Shown here piece after piece: positions 24,448 through 33,844 of a DNA stretch of 64,000 bases (positions within the stretch are counted from its first letter, which is position 1; each line of letters opens with the position of its first letter). The notes beneath the pieces are model-generated. The model worked only from the letters and a program-made list of their open reading frames with translations, did not search any database and was not told the origin of the DNA. The translations under genes and the position numbers were made by a program. The DNA comes from an uncultured Lachnospiraceae bacterium. Its GTDB lineage: Bacteria; Bacillota; Clostridia; Lachnospirales; Lachnospiraceae. The stretch spans positions 1 to 64,000 of the forward strand of contig CANOFW010000003.1 of NCBI GenBank assembly GCA_947565425.1, written 5' to 3'.

Positions 24448-25923
24448 ATGGCAGGAATTGGAGTAAGGCTGAATCAGATATTTGAAAAAAATACGTTAGT
24501 TTCAGATTTGATTGGATTTGGGTATAGCGCGGTTGTTACAGTAGCGCCAATGTTTCTGGTTATTGGCAATATTGGGCTGATGGGGCAGGCATTGGAGCTT
24601 TCGCGCGTATCTTATGCGCCGCGTGAGCTGATGTCGTGTACGATTCTCTATATGTTTATCTTTTCGCTGCTCACGACAGCGCCATTTAACTCCGTACTGT
24701 CGAAATATATGTCGGATGTAATTTTTGAGGAGCGCTATGAAGATATCATGCCTTGCTTTTATATTGGATTATTTTTTAATGTGCTTCTCAGCAGTCTCAT
24801 AGGAATTCCTTTTTGTATCTATGAGGTTCTTGTGGGAAAGGTTGGCGTATTATATGTTTTTACCGGGTTTTGTGGGTATGTTTCTTGTGTGTTGGTATTT
24901 TATGTAATCAAATATCTGCAAATCTGCAAAGATTATAAGAAAATTACGATTTTCTTTTTTGTAGGTATGGCGTCTTCCTTTGTAATGTCGCTGATATTGG
25001 TACATGTTTTTTCCGTTCCCGTGACGGATTCAATGCTGGTATCGTTGACAGCAGGATTTCTTCTGATTGCCTGTGAAGAGATTGCGATGGTGAAGCGTTA
25101 TTTCAAAAAGAATAGTGGAAGATATCGTCCGGTGCTTGCCTATTTCAAAAAGTTTTGGCAGTTGGTAATGACAGATATTTTCTATACGGTTGGTTTGTTT
25201 ATCCATAACTTTGTGTTCTGGACAACGAGCATTAAAATGGTAGTGGTCAATAGCTTTGTCTGCGCGCCGGCTTATGATATGGCAACCTGTCTGGCGATGT
25301 TTACCAATATTTCTTCTACAGTAATCTTGATTTCCAGGCTGGAAATGCATTTTCGTGAGAAATATAAGGGCTACTCTGAGGCAGTAATCGGGGGGCGTGC
25401 CGTGGATATCCGCAACGCGCAAAAGAGGATGTTTCGACAGTTAGCGGCTGAGCTGATGAATCTGGTACGCATCCAGTTTATTATATCTATCTGTATTTTC
25501 CTGGTTTGTGTGGTTATGTTGCCTCAGTATGGTTTTTCGGGACTGGTGATGCAGATTTACCCCTGTCTTGCCGCCGGGTATTTTATCTTGTTTTTGATGT
25601 ATTCATCTATTATATTTCTGTACTATTATAATGATTGGTGGGGCGCCATGTGTACAGCAATTATTTTCGTGGCGGTAACGCTAGGCGTTAGTATTTATGC
25701 CTCGCAGCTTTCGGAAACATGGTACGGCGTCGGTGTTGTCGCTGGTTCGCTTATCGGCTGGTGCGTAGCTTATCTGCGTTTGCGCTGGGTAGAAAAACAT
25801 TTAGATGAGCATATTTTCTGTACGGGAAGCCTGATTGATTATGGGAAGGGGCAAAAGCTTCCTTCTAAAGTGTATGATGTGCGTGAAATGGAAAGAGAGG
25901 AAAGGATGGTGAAGGAGGAGTGA
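24448..25923 (+). CDS. pelG: PelG-type Wzx-like transporter
   Basis: About 491 residues with roughly 12 transmembrane helices. PelG is a MOP-superfamily transporter that moves the Pel polymer across the membrane with PelD and PelE. The start MAGIGVRLNQIF matches the usual PelG N-terminus (MAGIGF-L), so 24448 is preferred over the ATG at 24436. AGGAAAGG lies before both. A charged C-terminal tail ends in MEREERMVKEE. It overlaps the stop/start of the next small gene. Confidence 0.85.
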   Translation: MAGIGVRLNQIFEKNTLVSDLIGFGYSAVVTVAPMFLVIGNIGLMGQALELSRVSYAPRELMSCTILYMFIFSLLTTAPFNSVLSKYMSDVIFEERYEDIMPCFYIGLFFNVLLSSLIGIPFCIYEVLVGKVGVLYVFTGFCGYVSCVLVFYVIKYLQICKDYKKITIFFFVGMASSFVMSLILVHVFSVPVTDSMLVSLTAGFLLIACEEIAMVKRYFKKNSGRYRPVLAYFKKFWQLVMTDIFYTVGLFIHNFVFWTTSIKMVVVNSFVCAPAYDMATCLAMFTNISSTVILISRLEMHFREKYKGYSEAVIGGRAVDIRNAQKRMFRQLAAELMNLVRIQFIISICIFLVCVVMLPQYGFSGLVMQIYPCLAAGYFILFLMYSSIIFLYYYNDWWGAMCTAIIFVAVTLGVSIYASQLSETWYGVGVVAGSLIGWCVAYLRLRWVEKHLDEHIFCTGSLIDYGKGQKLPSKVYDVREMEREERMVKEE

Positions 25924-26297
25924 TGGCGGAAATCTTATGTATTATAACTGTGGTAGAGGGGATTGCGCTTTTGGTGGTGGACTTTATTTCTTTTGTTTAT
26001 CAGAAGATTACCATCGGGATAGAATTATGTTGGAGCGCATTTGCCGTTGTGCTGATCTTGCTTGGTGTTGTGCCGGGCTTGTCAAACTGGAGCAGAATCA
26101 TTCCTATCGAGGCAGTGCCGGCATTCCTCCTTATCAGTCTTGCCATTATTTTCAGCTTTTTTTATCTGAGCTGCGCAATTTCGCAGCTTTTGCGTAAAAA
26201 TCAGGAGCTGGCAATGCATGTGTCGCTGCTGAATCAGGAAAATGAAATTATCCTGCAAAAACTAAAGGAGAATTTGGCAAAAGAGGAAAAAGAGTAA
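25923..26297 (+). CDS. Small membrane protein with C-terminal coiled coil
   Basis: About 124 residues: three hydrophobic segments (about 3-22, 29-48, 60-85) and a coiled-coil-like end (LLRKNQELAMHVSLLNQENE). The ATG overlaps the pelG stop, and GAAGGAGG lies inside pelG, so it is translationally coupled. The fold resembles DUF2304-type proteins that often sit beside glycosyltransferases, but the match is weak. It probably serves the glycan pathway. Confidence 0.6.
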   Translation: MAEILCIITVVEGIALLVVDFISFVYQKITIGIELCWSAFAVVLILLGVVPGLSNWSRIIPIEAVPAFLLISLAIIFSFFYLSCAISQLLRKNQELAMHVSLLNQENEIILQKLKENLAKEEKE

Positions 26298-26298
26298 G

Positions 26299-27501
26299 AT
26301 GAAAAAGATTTTGTTTGTCATCAATACCCTGGGGCGTGCAGGGGCGGAAATGGCGATGCTGGAATTGATGCGTCAGCTGCCCAAAGAAGAATATGAAGTT
26401 TCCCTCTATGTAGTTCTGGGACAGGGCGAGTTGGTACGTGAATTGCCAGAACATGTGAAAGTCTTAAACCGTACATACCGTGATACGTCTGTGCTCTCGC
26501 AGCATGGGCGACGACACATACAAAAAACGGTTATCCGCAGTTTTTTTCGCCACGGCAAATGGTTGCGAAAATTATACTATTTGGCGACAGTAGCATTTGA
26601 GATGAAAAAGCGGCAAAAGTTCCAGCTTGATAAATTGTGCTGGCGTATGATTTCCGATGGCGGCGAGTATCCGAAAGAGGAATATGACCTTGCTATCGCC
26701 TATCTGGAAGGCGGTGCCACATACTTTACAGCAGACCATGTGAAAGCGAAGAAAAAGGCGGCGTTTGTCCATATTGATTACGGCAATGCTGGTTATTCTA
26801 GGAAGATGGACCGGGATTGTTATGCCGGTTTTGACAGAATTTTTGCCGTTTCCGAGGAAGTTCGCACCAATTTTTTACGTGTCTATCCGGAGTGGGCGGA
26901 AAAAACAAGTATTTTTCATAATATCGTCAACCGGGAGCGGATTTTGGGGCTTGCAGATTTGCCGGGCGGTTTTGAAGATTCCTTTGACGGTATTCGTCTG
27001 CTGACCGTAGGACGGCTGACGTATCAGAAGGCATACGATATAGCGGCGTCCGCTATGAAGAAAATAAAAGATGCAGGATATCGCGCGCGCTGGTATGTGC
27101 TAGGGGAGGGCGACCAGCGTGAGGCGTTAGAGAAACAGATTAAAACGCTGGGGCTGGATAGGGATTTTAAACTGTTAGGGGCAGTGGATAATCCATATCC
27201 GTATTATAAGGGGTGCGACATTTATGTCCATGCGACACGCTTTGAGGGAAAAAGCATTGCAGTTCAAGAGGCACAGATCTTGGGATGTGCGATTGTCGCT
27301 TCCGATTGTAATGGCAACCGGGAGCAGATTGAAAATGGCGTAGACGGTGTGCTCTGTGGGTTTTCCACGGCAGGGATTTCTGAAAGTATCATATCTCTGA
27401 TCGAGGATCGTCAGAAACGAGAACGATTGGGGAAGGCGGCTGCCGGCAAACAACTTGAAAATGAGCAGGAAATGCAGATGCTATTGGAGTTGCTGGGATA
27501 A
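26299..27501 (+). CDS. GT4 family glycosyltransferase
   Basis: A 400-residue cytosolic retaining glycosyltransferase. The N-terminal domain begins KKILFVINTLGRAGAEMAML, a common GT4 acceptor-site start. The C-terminal domain has LLTVGRLTYQKAYDIA, GAVDNPYPYYKGCDIYVHATRFEGKS and E-x7-E in EGKSIAVQE. Donor and acceptor are unknown; polysaccharide side-chain or polar-head addition is likely from context. It follows the small membrane gene by 1 bp. Confidence 0.88.
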   Translation: MKKILFVINTLGRAGAEMAMLELMRQLPKEEYEVSLYVVLGQGELVRELPEHVKVLNRTYRDTSVLSQHGRRHIQKTVIRSFFRHGKWLRKLYYLATVAFEMKKRQKFQLDKLCWRMISDGGEYPKEEYDLAIAYLEGGATYFTADHVKAKKKAAFVHIDYGNAGYSRKMDRDCYAGFDRIFAVSEEVRTNFLRVYPEWAEKTSIFHNIVNRERILGLADLPGGFEDSFDGIRLLTVGRLTYQKAYDIAASAMKKIKDAGYRARWYVLGEGDQREALEKQIKTLGLDRDFKLLGAVDNPYPYYKGCDIYVHATRFEGKSIAVQEAQILGCAIVASDCNGNREQIENGVDGVLCGFSTAGISESIISLIEDRQKRERLGKAAAGKQLENEQEMQMLLELLG

Positions 27502-27530
27502 AGGCGGCAAAGGAAAAGTAGCGGCGTTTC

Positions 27531-28394
27531 ATGTTGGAAGGTGCAAGGAACCGTCTTGAGTTATGGAGGAGGATGTTTAGCGCAATGTATGGGAGAGGGC
27601 AAAAGGAAGTATTGATTATTATTCCGGCATATAATGAGGAGAAAAATATTACAAAGGTACTTGATAAGCTAGAGCAGCCGGAAATTCAGAAGTTTGCGGA
27701 TGTGCTTGTCATGAATGACGCCTCGAAGGACGCTACAAATTGGGTCGTCAAAGACAGGAATCATACGCTGGTAACGCATGTGTTTAATCTGGGATATGGG
27801 AGCGCGTTGCAGCTTGGATACAAATATGCGATTCGCCGGGGTTATCAGTATGTGATCCAAATGGATGCGGATGGGCAGCATGACGTTTGCAATGTTGCAG
27901 AAATTTATGGGGAATTGAGAAAAAAAGATGAAAACAATCGCACGCCAGATATTGTGCTGGCATCCAGGTTTATGCCGGGAAGTTTCGACTTTGAGACGAC
28001 GGCAGTTAAGAAGTTCGCGTATCGGTTGTTTCGCTCAATGATAAAGATGGTGACCGGGCGCAAGATTGCAGATCCCACAACTGGATTGCAGGGCTTAAAT
28101 CGGCGTACGGTGTTGTACTATTCCCAATATGGGCATTTTGATGATAAATACCCGGACGCCAATATGATTATGCAGATGCTCCTTTTGGGGTTTCAGATAC
28201 GGGAGATCCCGGCAGTGATGCATCCGCGCACCAGAGGATTCAGTATGCATTCTGGAATAAAACCGGTCATTTATATGTTTCGTATGTTCCTCTCCATTTT
28301 GTCGGTAGTATTTCGTATAAAAGTATTCAAATTAGAAACAGAGGAAAAACTGTCCAATGAGCTTTATGAAAAAGAAGAGGCAAATCCGATTTGA
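27531..28394 (+). CDS. GT2 family glycosyltransferase (DPM1-like)
   Basis: A 287-residue inverting glycosyltransferase: VLIIIPAYNEEKNI, NDASKDAT and the metal-binding DXD in QMDADGQHD near residue 112. It resembles dolichyl/undecaprenyl-phosphate sugar transferases, but there is no C-terminal membrane domain, only one hydrophobic stretch near residues 245-265. The start is uncertain: 27531 has a weak site, and in-frame ATGs at 27573 and 27585 follow GGAGGAGG. Its 3' end overlaps the DUF4832 gene by 38 bp, indicating coupled translation. Confidence 0.82.
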   Translation: MLEGARNRLELWRRMFSAMYGRGQKEVLIIIPAYNEEKNITKVLDKLEQPEIQKFADVLVMNDASKDATNWVVKDRNHTLVTHVFNLGYGSALQLGYKYAIRRGYQYVIQMDADGQHDVCNVAEIYGELRKKDENNRTPDIVLASRFMPGSFDFETTAVKKFAYRLFRSMIKMVTGRKIADPTTGLQGLNRRTVLYYSQYGHFDDKYPDANMIMQMLLLGFQIREIPAVMHPRTRGFSMHSGIKPVIYMFRMFLSILSVVFRIKVFKLETEEKLSNELYEKEEANPI

Positions 28395-29664
28395 GGCGGC
28401 AAAGCTTACGGAGAGCACAACCTATCTGCACAATCCGTCCTGTGGCTGGTATCGCATCTATCCGTTTGCATTAGAAGAAAAGCAGGATTTTGAAGAATTG
28501 TATTGGTGCCTGTGCGCCGAGGAGCGCATTGCGCTTGCCTTGGTGGACATTGGTGCGTTTCGTGATGATGTGCTGCCAGAGAACGCGCTTGATAATTTAA
28601 GACAAATATTGGAATTTTTTCATAAGCATGGCAAAGAGATAATTCTGCGCATTACCTATGACAGAGAAGGGCGCGGCATGGAACGTGAGCCGGACTTTCT
28701 AAAAACGGTCCTTGGGCATATGCAGCAGTTAGGCGCCGTGATTAGCGAGTATCAGGATTCTGTTTTGGTCGTACAGGGCATTCTTGTCGGGAGCTGGGGA
28801 GAAATGCACGACTCCAAGTTTCTCTCAGTGGATCGATTGCGCAAATTAGCGCAGACATGGCAGGAATGTTTGGGAGATATTCCTATGGCAGTGCGCACGC
28901 CGCAGCAGTGGCGGATGCTGCATGACGACGGCGTTATGCCGGGGAAGGATAAAATAGGTCTGTTTAATGATGGGATGTTTGGTTCTGCGGATGATCTCGG
29001 CACTTATGGCTGGCAGCCAAGAGAGGAAGCGGGGTGGCATGGACAGTGGTGCAGAGAGGAAGAACTTGCATTCACAGGCAGGGCAGGAAAAATGGTCCCT
29101 TACGGCGGTGAGGCAGTGGGACAAGACCTGGAATTGTCACCCGCAAAGCTCGTGGAAGAAATGCGCCGCACCGGGGTTTGCTACTTAAACAGTACGCACG
29201 ATGCACGTTGTTTGCAGCGGTGGAAAGAGACTCTGTGGGAGGAGACGGGCGTCTGGGATCAGAAAAGTATATTTGATTATATTGGATGTCATATCGGGAG
29301 CCGTTTTGTTGTGAGAAAGGCGGAGTTCACAGGGAAAAAGGAATTGTCGCTGAGAATATATATAGAAAATACAGGCTTTTCTACGTTGAAAGAGCCAGCG
29401 GAGCTTGTGCTTGATATGGGGGAAGATCATATCCTGGCGGACGACCTCTGCGGCTTGTTGCCGCAGGAAATCAGGGAAATCACGGTGAAATTGCCGCAGA
29501 AAGTCAGGGAGAACACGGTAGAACCGCCGCAGGAGATAAAAGGTGAAGAATATGCGGTGTGGCTGTCCATGCGCAGAAAAAGAGATAAATGCCCGATTAT
29601 TTTTGCGAATGCGCATCTACGAGACGGTCGTGTCAAGCTGGGAGTGTTGAGCCTGCAAAATTGA
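28357..29664 (+). CDS. DUF4832/DUF4874 family protein, cytosolic paralog
   Basis: A 435-residue protein without a signal peptide. The opening HNPSCGWYRIYPFAL, then IILRITYDREGRG, VVQGILVGSWGEMHDS and GLFNDGMFGSADDLGTYG show the TIM-barrel-like DUF4874 domain and the C-terminal beta-sandwich DUF4832. The family resembles glycoside hydrolases (conserved acidic residues at the strand ends), but no activity is established. A paralog with a membrane anchor is encoded convergently 15 bp away. A Pro-rich repeated segment (PQEIREITVKLPQKVRENTV) sits near the end. Confidence 0.75.
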   Translation: MSFMKKKRQIRFEAAKLTESTTYLHNPSCGWYRIYPFALEEKQDFEELYWCLCAEERIALALVDIGAFRDDVLPENALDNLRQILEFFHKHGKEIILRITYDREGRGMEREPDFLKTVLGHMQQLGAVISEYQDSVLVVQGILVGSWGEMHDSKFLSVDRLRKLAQTWQECLGDIPMAVRTPQQWRMLHDDGVMPGKDKIGLFNDGMFGSADDLGTYGWQPREEAGWHGQWCREEELAFTGRAGKMVPYGGEAVGQDLELSPAKLVEEMRRTGVCYLNSTHDARCLQRWKETLWEETGVWDQKSIFDYIGCHIGSRFVVRKAEFTGKKELSLRIYIENTGFSTLKEPAELVLDMGEDHILADDLCGLLPQEIREITVKLPQKVRENTVEPPQEIKGEEYAVWLSMRRKRDKCPIIFANAHLRDGRVKLGVLSLQN

Positions 29665-29679
29665 TGTAGCACTGCAATA

Positions 29680-31167
29680 CTAAGGCGTGAGCTCTTTTGC
29701 CGTTATCTTCGCCTTGCGCGCAATGGTAAAGCGGCCCAGCAGATACCCGTAATTTGTATGTTCCATGTCGTTGGCAAGTCGGATTTCCTGATTCGTGGCA
29801 GGGTCCAACAGGCGGTAGAAAAGCTGATAATTTCCCTCCTGGTAGGTACGAATGTCGAGAGGGACATCCCAGGATGTTGTTGTGCCGCTTTTCCAGAAAC
29901 GATTGTCGGTATTTGCTCTGATTGTGTCACATAGTGTTCCGTCTGCGCGGAGTACTGTGATGGAGGAGAGAAAGGGGCGATAGCAGGCAGAAAAGCCATT
30001 GTTTGCAATCTCAACCGTCAGACGGGCTTTGTCGTCGTGGAAGGTATCAAACGTGCAGCTGGAAGCGTTGAGCGCGTAGCGGTAGCCAAGATGCGCCCCG
30101 ATATAAGAATAACCGTCTGCGCCGTCAAAGCAGCTATCATCGAGACTATTATCGGTATTGCCAGTTGCAGAATAGACCGCGCCGCGCCATTTATCCAGAA
30201 CGGCGAGATCGTACCTACTGTCGAGATAAGAGACGTGCATCGCGCGCAAATCTGTTACGGCTCGTGGAAACTCATTGTATTCGTTGTCCAGGACGACTTC
30301 TCCACCGTTTGGCACATAATGGCAGAGTTCGTTTTGGAAAGCAATTTCTTCGCTGCGCGTGCCTTTCCCGGTAAAATCTTTGGAAGGCGTAAAGGCGTTT
30401 TCTCCGTAGGTGCCAAGGTCGCTCTTGGAGCCTAACATGCCGTCGTTAAAAAGCCCGGTTCTGGCAGCAAGATTTCCGGAAAATGCACTCTCACGCGTGA
30501 GAGGCTCGCTAGTCCTATTTATAATGCGGTAATGTTCCGGGGTTCTCACGGACAGAAAAATAGCAGGGTCAATGACGGAATCAAGGTATGTGGCGAGTTC
30601 ATACATATGTTCCAGCGACATGTAATCAGAATTATTCATCTCACCGCAATTACCTACATAAATGCCCTGCATCAAAAATACGCAATTCGCGTATTTGTTG
30701 ACAATTTCTCCGGTTTGTGCCATATGGCGTTTGATAAGGGAAATGTCTCGGGGTTCCGTTTCCCTTGCTTTGCCGTTCCAGTCGTAGAGAAAGCGCAGTA
30801 TGAGCTGCTTACCTGCGTCCTGCCAGGCAAGAAGCGTGGATTCTAGCTGAGATAACCCGATGGGGCTAATTTCGCAATCGGTATAATTGCGCAGGTTAAT
30901 TTCCAAGAGCACAAGTTGATTGTCGTCTTTGGCGATTGTTTCTGCCATAGCTTCCATATCAATCGGTGCAGAATCGGATAGCGCATAGCCGTAAATATGA
31001 TACCATCCACGGTAGGGATTGTGTAACTGTTTGCTTGATGGGGGGCAGTCCATGGGTTGATAGGAAAGGGTCAGATATTCATAATGTTGAAAATGGTAAA
31101 TTCCTAAGCCGACCGTGGACAGCGCAGTAAATAGGACACAAAAAGCAGTAAGTAAGATGTTTTTCAT
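29680..31167 (-). CDS. DUF4832/DUF4874 family protein, membrane-anchored paralog
   Basis: A 495-residue protein with an N-terminal signal-anchor (residues about 5-25). It shares HNPYRGWYHIYGYAL, LRFLYDWNGKARETEPRD, FLMQGIYVGNCGEMNNS and GLFNDGMLGSKSDLGTYG with the adjacent cytosolic protein, so the two are paralogs. The exported location fits processing or binding of a surface polysaccharide. The start ATG (31165-31167 on the plus strand) follows GAGGT. It is divergent from the Stealth gene. Confidence 0.78.
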   Translation of the reverse strand: MKNILLTAFCVLFTALSTVGLGIYHFQHYEYLTLSYQPMDCPPSSKQLHNPYRGWYHIYGYALSDSAPIDMEAMAETIAKDDNQLVLLEINLRNYTDCEISPIGLSQLESTLLAWQDAGKQLILRFLYDWNGKARETEPRDISLIKRHMAQTGEIVNKYANCVFLMQGIYVGNCGEMNNSDYMSLEHMYELATYLDSVIDPAIFLSVRTPEHYRIINRTSEPLTRESAFSGNLAARTGLFNDGMLGSKSDLGTYGENAFTPSKDFTGKGTRSEEIAFQNELCHYVPNGGEVVLDNEYNEFPRAVTDLRAMHVSYLDSRYDLAVLDKWRGAVYSATGNTDNSLDDSCFDGADGYSYIGAHLGYRYALNASSCTFDTFHDDKARLTVEIANNGFSACYRPFLSSITVLRADGTLCDTIRANTDNRFWKSGTTTSWDVPLDIRTYQEGNYQLFYRLLDPATNQEIRLANDMEHTNYGYLLGRFTIARKAKITAKELTP

Positions 31168-31254
31168 ATAGAAACCTCGATAATTGTTGTAGCGTTCATT
31201 TAAAACGTATGATAGATGTCAACATTATATCATAATGAAGGAGGAGTTGAGAAT

Positions 31255-32262
31255 ATGCAGGATCATAAAATTGATTTTGTTATCTCGTGGGTTGATGGCG
31301 GCGATCCGGCATGGTTGCAGGAAAAAAGCAAATACCATGCTGTCGGCAGCAGCGATGACGCCAAGGAACGTTATCACGACTGGGACAATTTGAGATATTG
31401 GTTCCGGGGTGTGGAAAAGTTTGCCCCCTGGGTTGACAAAATCCATTTTATCACCTGGGGGCATTTGCCGGCATGGTTGAATGTTAATCATCCCAGGCTG
31501 CATATCGTGCGTCATGAAGATTATATTCCGCGGGAATATCTACCGACGTTCAATTCACATACGATAGAATGGAATATGCACAGGATTGAGGGACTTGCGG
31601 AGCAGTTTGTCTATTTCAATGATGACTTTTTCCTGATAAATACCGTGAAGCCGCAGGATTTCTTTTTACAAGGGAAGCCCTGCGATATGCTGGCGTTCCA
31701 GCCGGTAGTGGCAAATCCGGCAAATCCGGTAATGTCCCATATCTATTTGAATAATTCGCTGGTGATATCCAAATATTTTCATAAACGGGAAAATGTTAAG
31801 ATGCAGCCTGGCAATTATTTTAAATTTGGCTATCCCTGCCTTTATTTTGTTTATAATATATTGGAAATGATGTTCCCACTGTACACGGGTTTTTATACGG
31901 TGCATGGACCGTCTCCGTTTCTCAAAGAAACTTATCGCACGCTCTGGGCGAAGGAAGAGGAGCTTTTGGATGAGACGTGTCGTCATCGGTTCCGCAATGA
32001 AGCGGACGTTAGCCAGTACCTTGCCAGGGAGTGGCAGAAGCTTTCTGGTGAATTTCATGCACAAAATATTACCCGCCATTTTCGTTATTTTGATGTACAG
32101 AGTGATAATCCTGCGCTGATAAAAGCGATTGTCAAGCAGAAAGCGAAGATGATCTGCATCAACGACGCCAATGCGCCGATTGACTTTATGCAGGCGAAAA
32201 AACAGGTGGCAGAAGCTTTTGCATGTATTCTGCCAGAGACGTCAAGTTTTGAGAAAAGATAG
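31255..32262 (+). CDS. Stealth family sugar-phosphate transferase
   Basis: A 335-residue cytosolic enzyme. CR1 is IDFVISWVDGGDPAW at the N-terminus. CR2 includes RYHDWDNLRYWFRGVEKFAP, WVDKIHFITWG and EQFVYFNDDFFL. Later conserved regions contain HGPSPF. Stealth proteins transfer hexose-1-phosphate to sugars, building phosphodiester-linked capsules or modifying glycans; the GlcNAc-1-phosphotransferase of animals belongs here. The start at 31255 follows GAAGGAGGAG. It is the first gene of a Stealth-flippase-nucleotidyltransferase run. Confidence 0.9.
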   Translation: MQDHKIDFVISWVDGGDPAWLQEKSKYHAVGSSDDAKERYHDWDNLRYWFRGVEKFAPWVDKIHFITWGHLPAWLNVNHPRLHIVRHEDYIPREYLPTFNSHTIEWNMHRIEGLAEQFVYFNDDFFLINTVKPQDFFLQGKPCDMLAFQPVVANPANPVMSHIYLNNSLVISKYFHKRENVKMQPGNYFKFGYPCLYFVYNILEMMFPLYTGFYTVHGPSPFLKETYRTLWAKEEELLDETCRHRFRNEADVSQYLAREWQKLSGEFHAQNITRHFRYFDVQSDNPALIKAIVKQKAKMICINDANAPIDFMQAKKQVAEAFACILPETSSFEKR

Positions 32263-32272
32263 GTGCCTTTTT

Positions 32273-33814
32273 ATGGAAACAAAGACCAGAACGGAATATT
32301 CCGCACGCAATACAACGGTGGCGCTTCTGTCACGTCTGACGGCAATTATTATGGGTTATCTGCTGAGAGTTGTGTTTACCCATACGCTCAGTGAGAGTTA
32401 TGTGGGAGTGAACGGGCTCTTTGTCGATATTATTCAGGTGCTTTCGCTGTCTGAAATGGGCGTGGGAACAGCGATTACGTTTGCGCTTTACCGTCCGATT
32501 GCCGAGGGTGATACGGAAAAACAGAAATCATTGATGAAGCTTTTTCGGCAGTTTTACCGGGTGGTAGCAGTCATAGTGGCGGTGGGAGGCGCGCTTTTGA
32601 TTCCTTTTATGGATGTATTTATCAAGGATTATGAGAATGTGGAACATTTGACCTTGATTTATATTCTTTATCTTATAAATACAATCTGTTCTTATCTGTT
32701 GATTTACAAGAAGACGCTGATGGATGCGCATCAGCTTCTCTATATTGGCACATTCTATCAGACGATGTCGTGGGTATTGCAGGATGTGTTGCAAATTTTT
32801 GTACTTATTGTCTATCATGATTTTATACTGTTTTTGCTTATCAATATAGGCACCACGATATTGTGCAATGTATGTATCTCTGTGCGTGCAGATAAACGTT
32901 ATCCATATTTGAGAGATAAAGATGTGGCTCCGCTTTCTGAGCAGGAGAAGAAAGGCATTTTTTCAAATATCCGGGCGATGCTCATGCACAAAGTTGGCGC
33001 CGTCATTGTCAATAACACCGATAATCTGCTGCTGTCCGCATTCGTAGGGCTTGCCAGCGTGGGCGGGTACTCTAACTATTATCTTTTGATTGGTTCTGTG
33101 CGCCAGATGTTGAATCAGGTATACCAGGGCATTACGGCGAGCGTCGGCAATCTGGGCGTGACCGAGGATGAAGGGCATGTACAGCAAGTGTTTGAGGTGG
33201 TATTCTTTATCGGGCAATGGATGTATGGATTTGCTTTTATCTGTCTGTTTGAGCTCTTGAATCCATTTATTGTACTCAGTTTTGGAAAACAATATGTGTT
33301 CCCGGAGGCGACGGTATTCGTGCTTTGCGTGAATTTCTTCCTCAACGGGATGCGCAATGCGACGTTGACGTTTCGTGACTCAATGGGCCTGTTCTGGTAT
33401 GATAGGCATAAAGCGATTGTCGAGGCCGTGTTGAATCTGGGACTGTCTTTGTTGCTGGTAAACTGGCTGGGTATGATGGGCGTGTTTCTGGGAACATTGT
33501 TCAGTATGGCGTTGACTTCGCTGTGGGTCGAACCGTATGTGCTTTACAAACATGGTTTTCACAAATCCTGTGCAGGCTATTTTGTGCGTTATATTTTGTA
33601 TGTAATTGTAATAATGGTTGGCTGGTTTGTCACAGATTGGCTGTGTCGGGAATGGACAGTCATTGGCGTACAGGGGTTGTGGCAAATTTTGCTCGTACGG
33701 CTCGCCTTGTCTACGATAGTGCCCAACATCTTGTTTTTGATTGTATATGGCAGGAGTAGGGAATTTCGTTTCCTGTTGGGCAAGGCGAAAACACTGACAA
33801 AGAGACGTCGTTAG
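32273..33814 (+). CDS. Oligosaccharide flippase, MOP superfamily (Wzx-like)
   Basis: A 513-residue membrane protein with about 12-14 helices, beginning METKTRTEYSARNTTVALLSR. This N-terminus is typical of Firmicutes capsule flippases. It probably moves a lipid-linked glycan, perhaps the one built by the Stealth and glycosyltransferase proteins, and is distinct from PelG. The start at 32273 lies 10 bp after the Stealth stop. The longer in-frame ATG at 32171 lies inside that gene and is unlikely. Confidence 0.88.
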   Translation: METKTRTEYSARNTTVALLSRLTAIIMGYLLRVVFTHTLSESYVGVNGLFVDIIQVLSLSEMGVGTAITFALYRPIAEGDTEKQKSLMKLFRQFYRVVAVIVAVGGALLIPFMDVFIKDYENVEHLTLIYILYLINTICSYLLIYKKTLMDAHQLLYIGTFYQTMSWVLQDVLQIFVLIVYHDFILFLLINIGTTILCNVCISVRADKRYPYLRDKDVAPLSEQEKKGIFSNIRAMLMHKVGAVIVNNTDNLLLSAFVGLASVGGYSNYYLLIGSVRQMLNQVYQGITASVGNLGVTEDEGHVQQVFEVVFFIGQWMYGFAFICLFELLNPFIVLSFGKQYVFPEATVFVLCVNFFLNGMRNATLTFRDSMGLFWYDRHKAIVEAVLNLGLSLLLVNWLGMMGVFLGTLFSMALTSLWVEPYVLYKHGFHKSCAGYFVRYILYVIVIMVGWFVTDWLCREWTVIGVQGLWQILLVRLALSTIVPNILFLIVYGRSREFRFLLGKAKTLTKRRR

Positions 33815-33844
33815 AGCGTTCGTCGAAAGGGAGGGAGATCGGCG

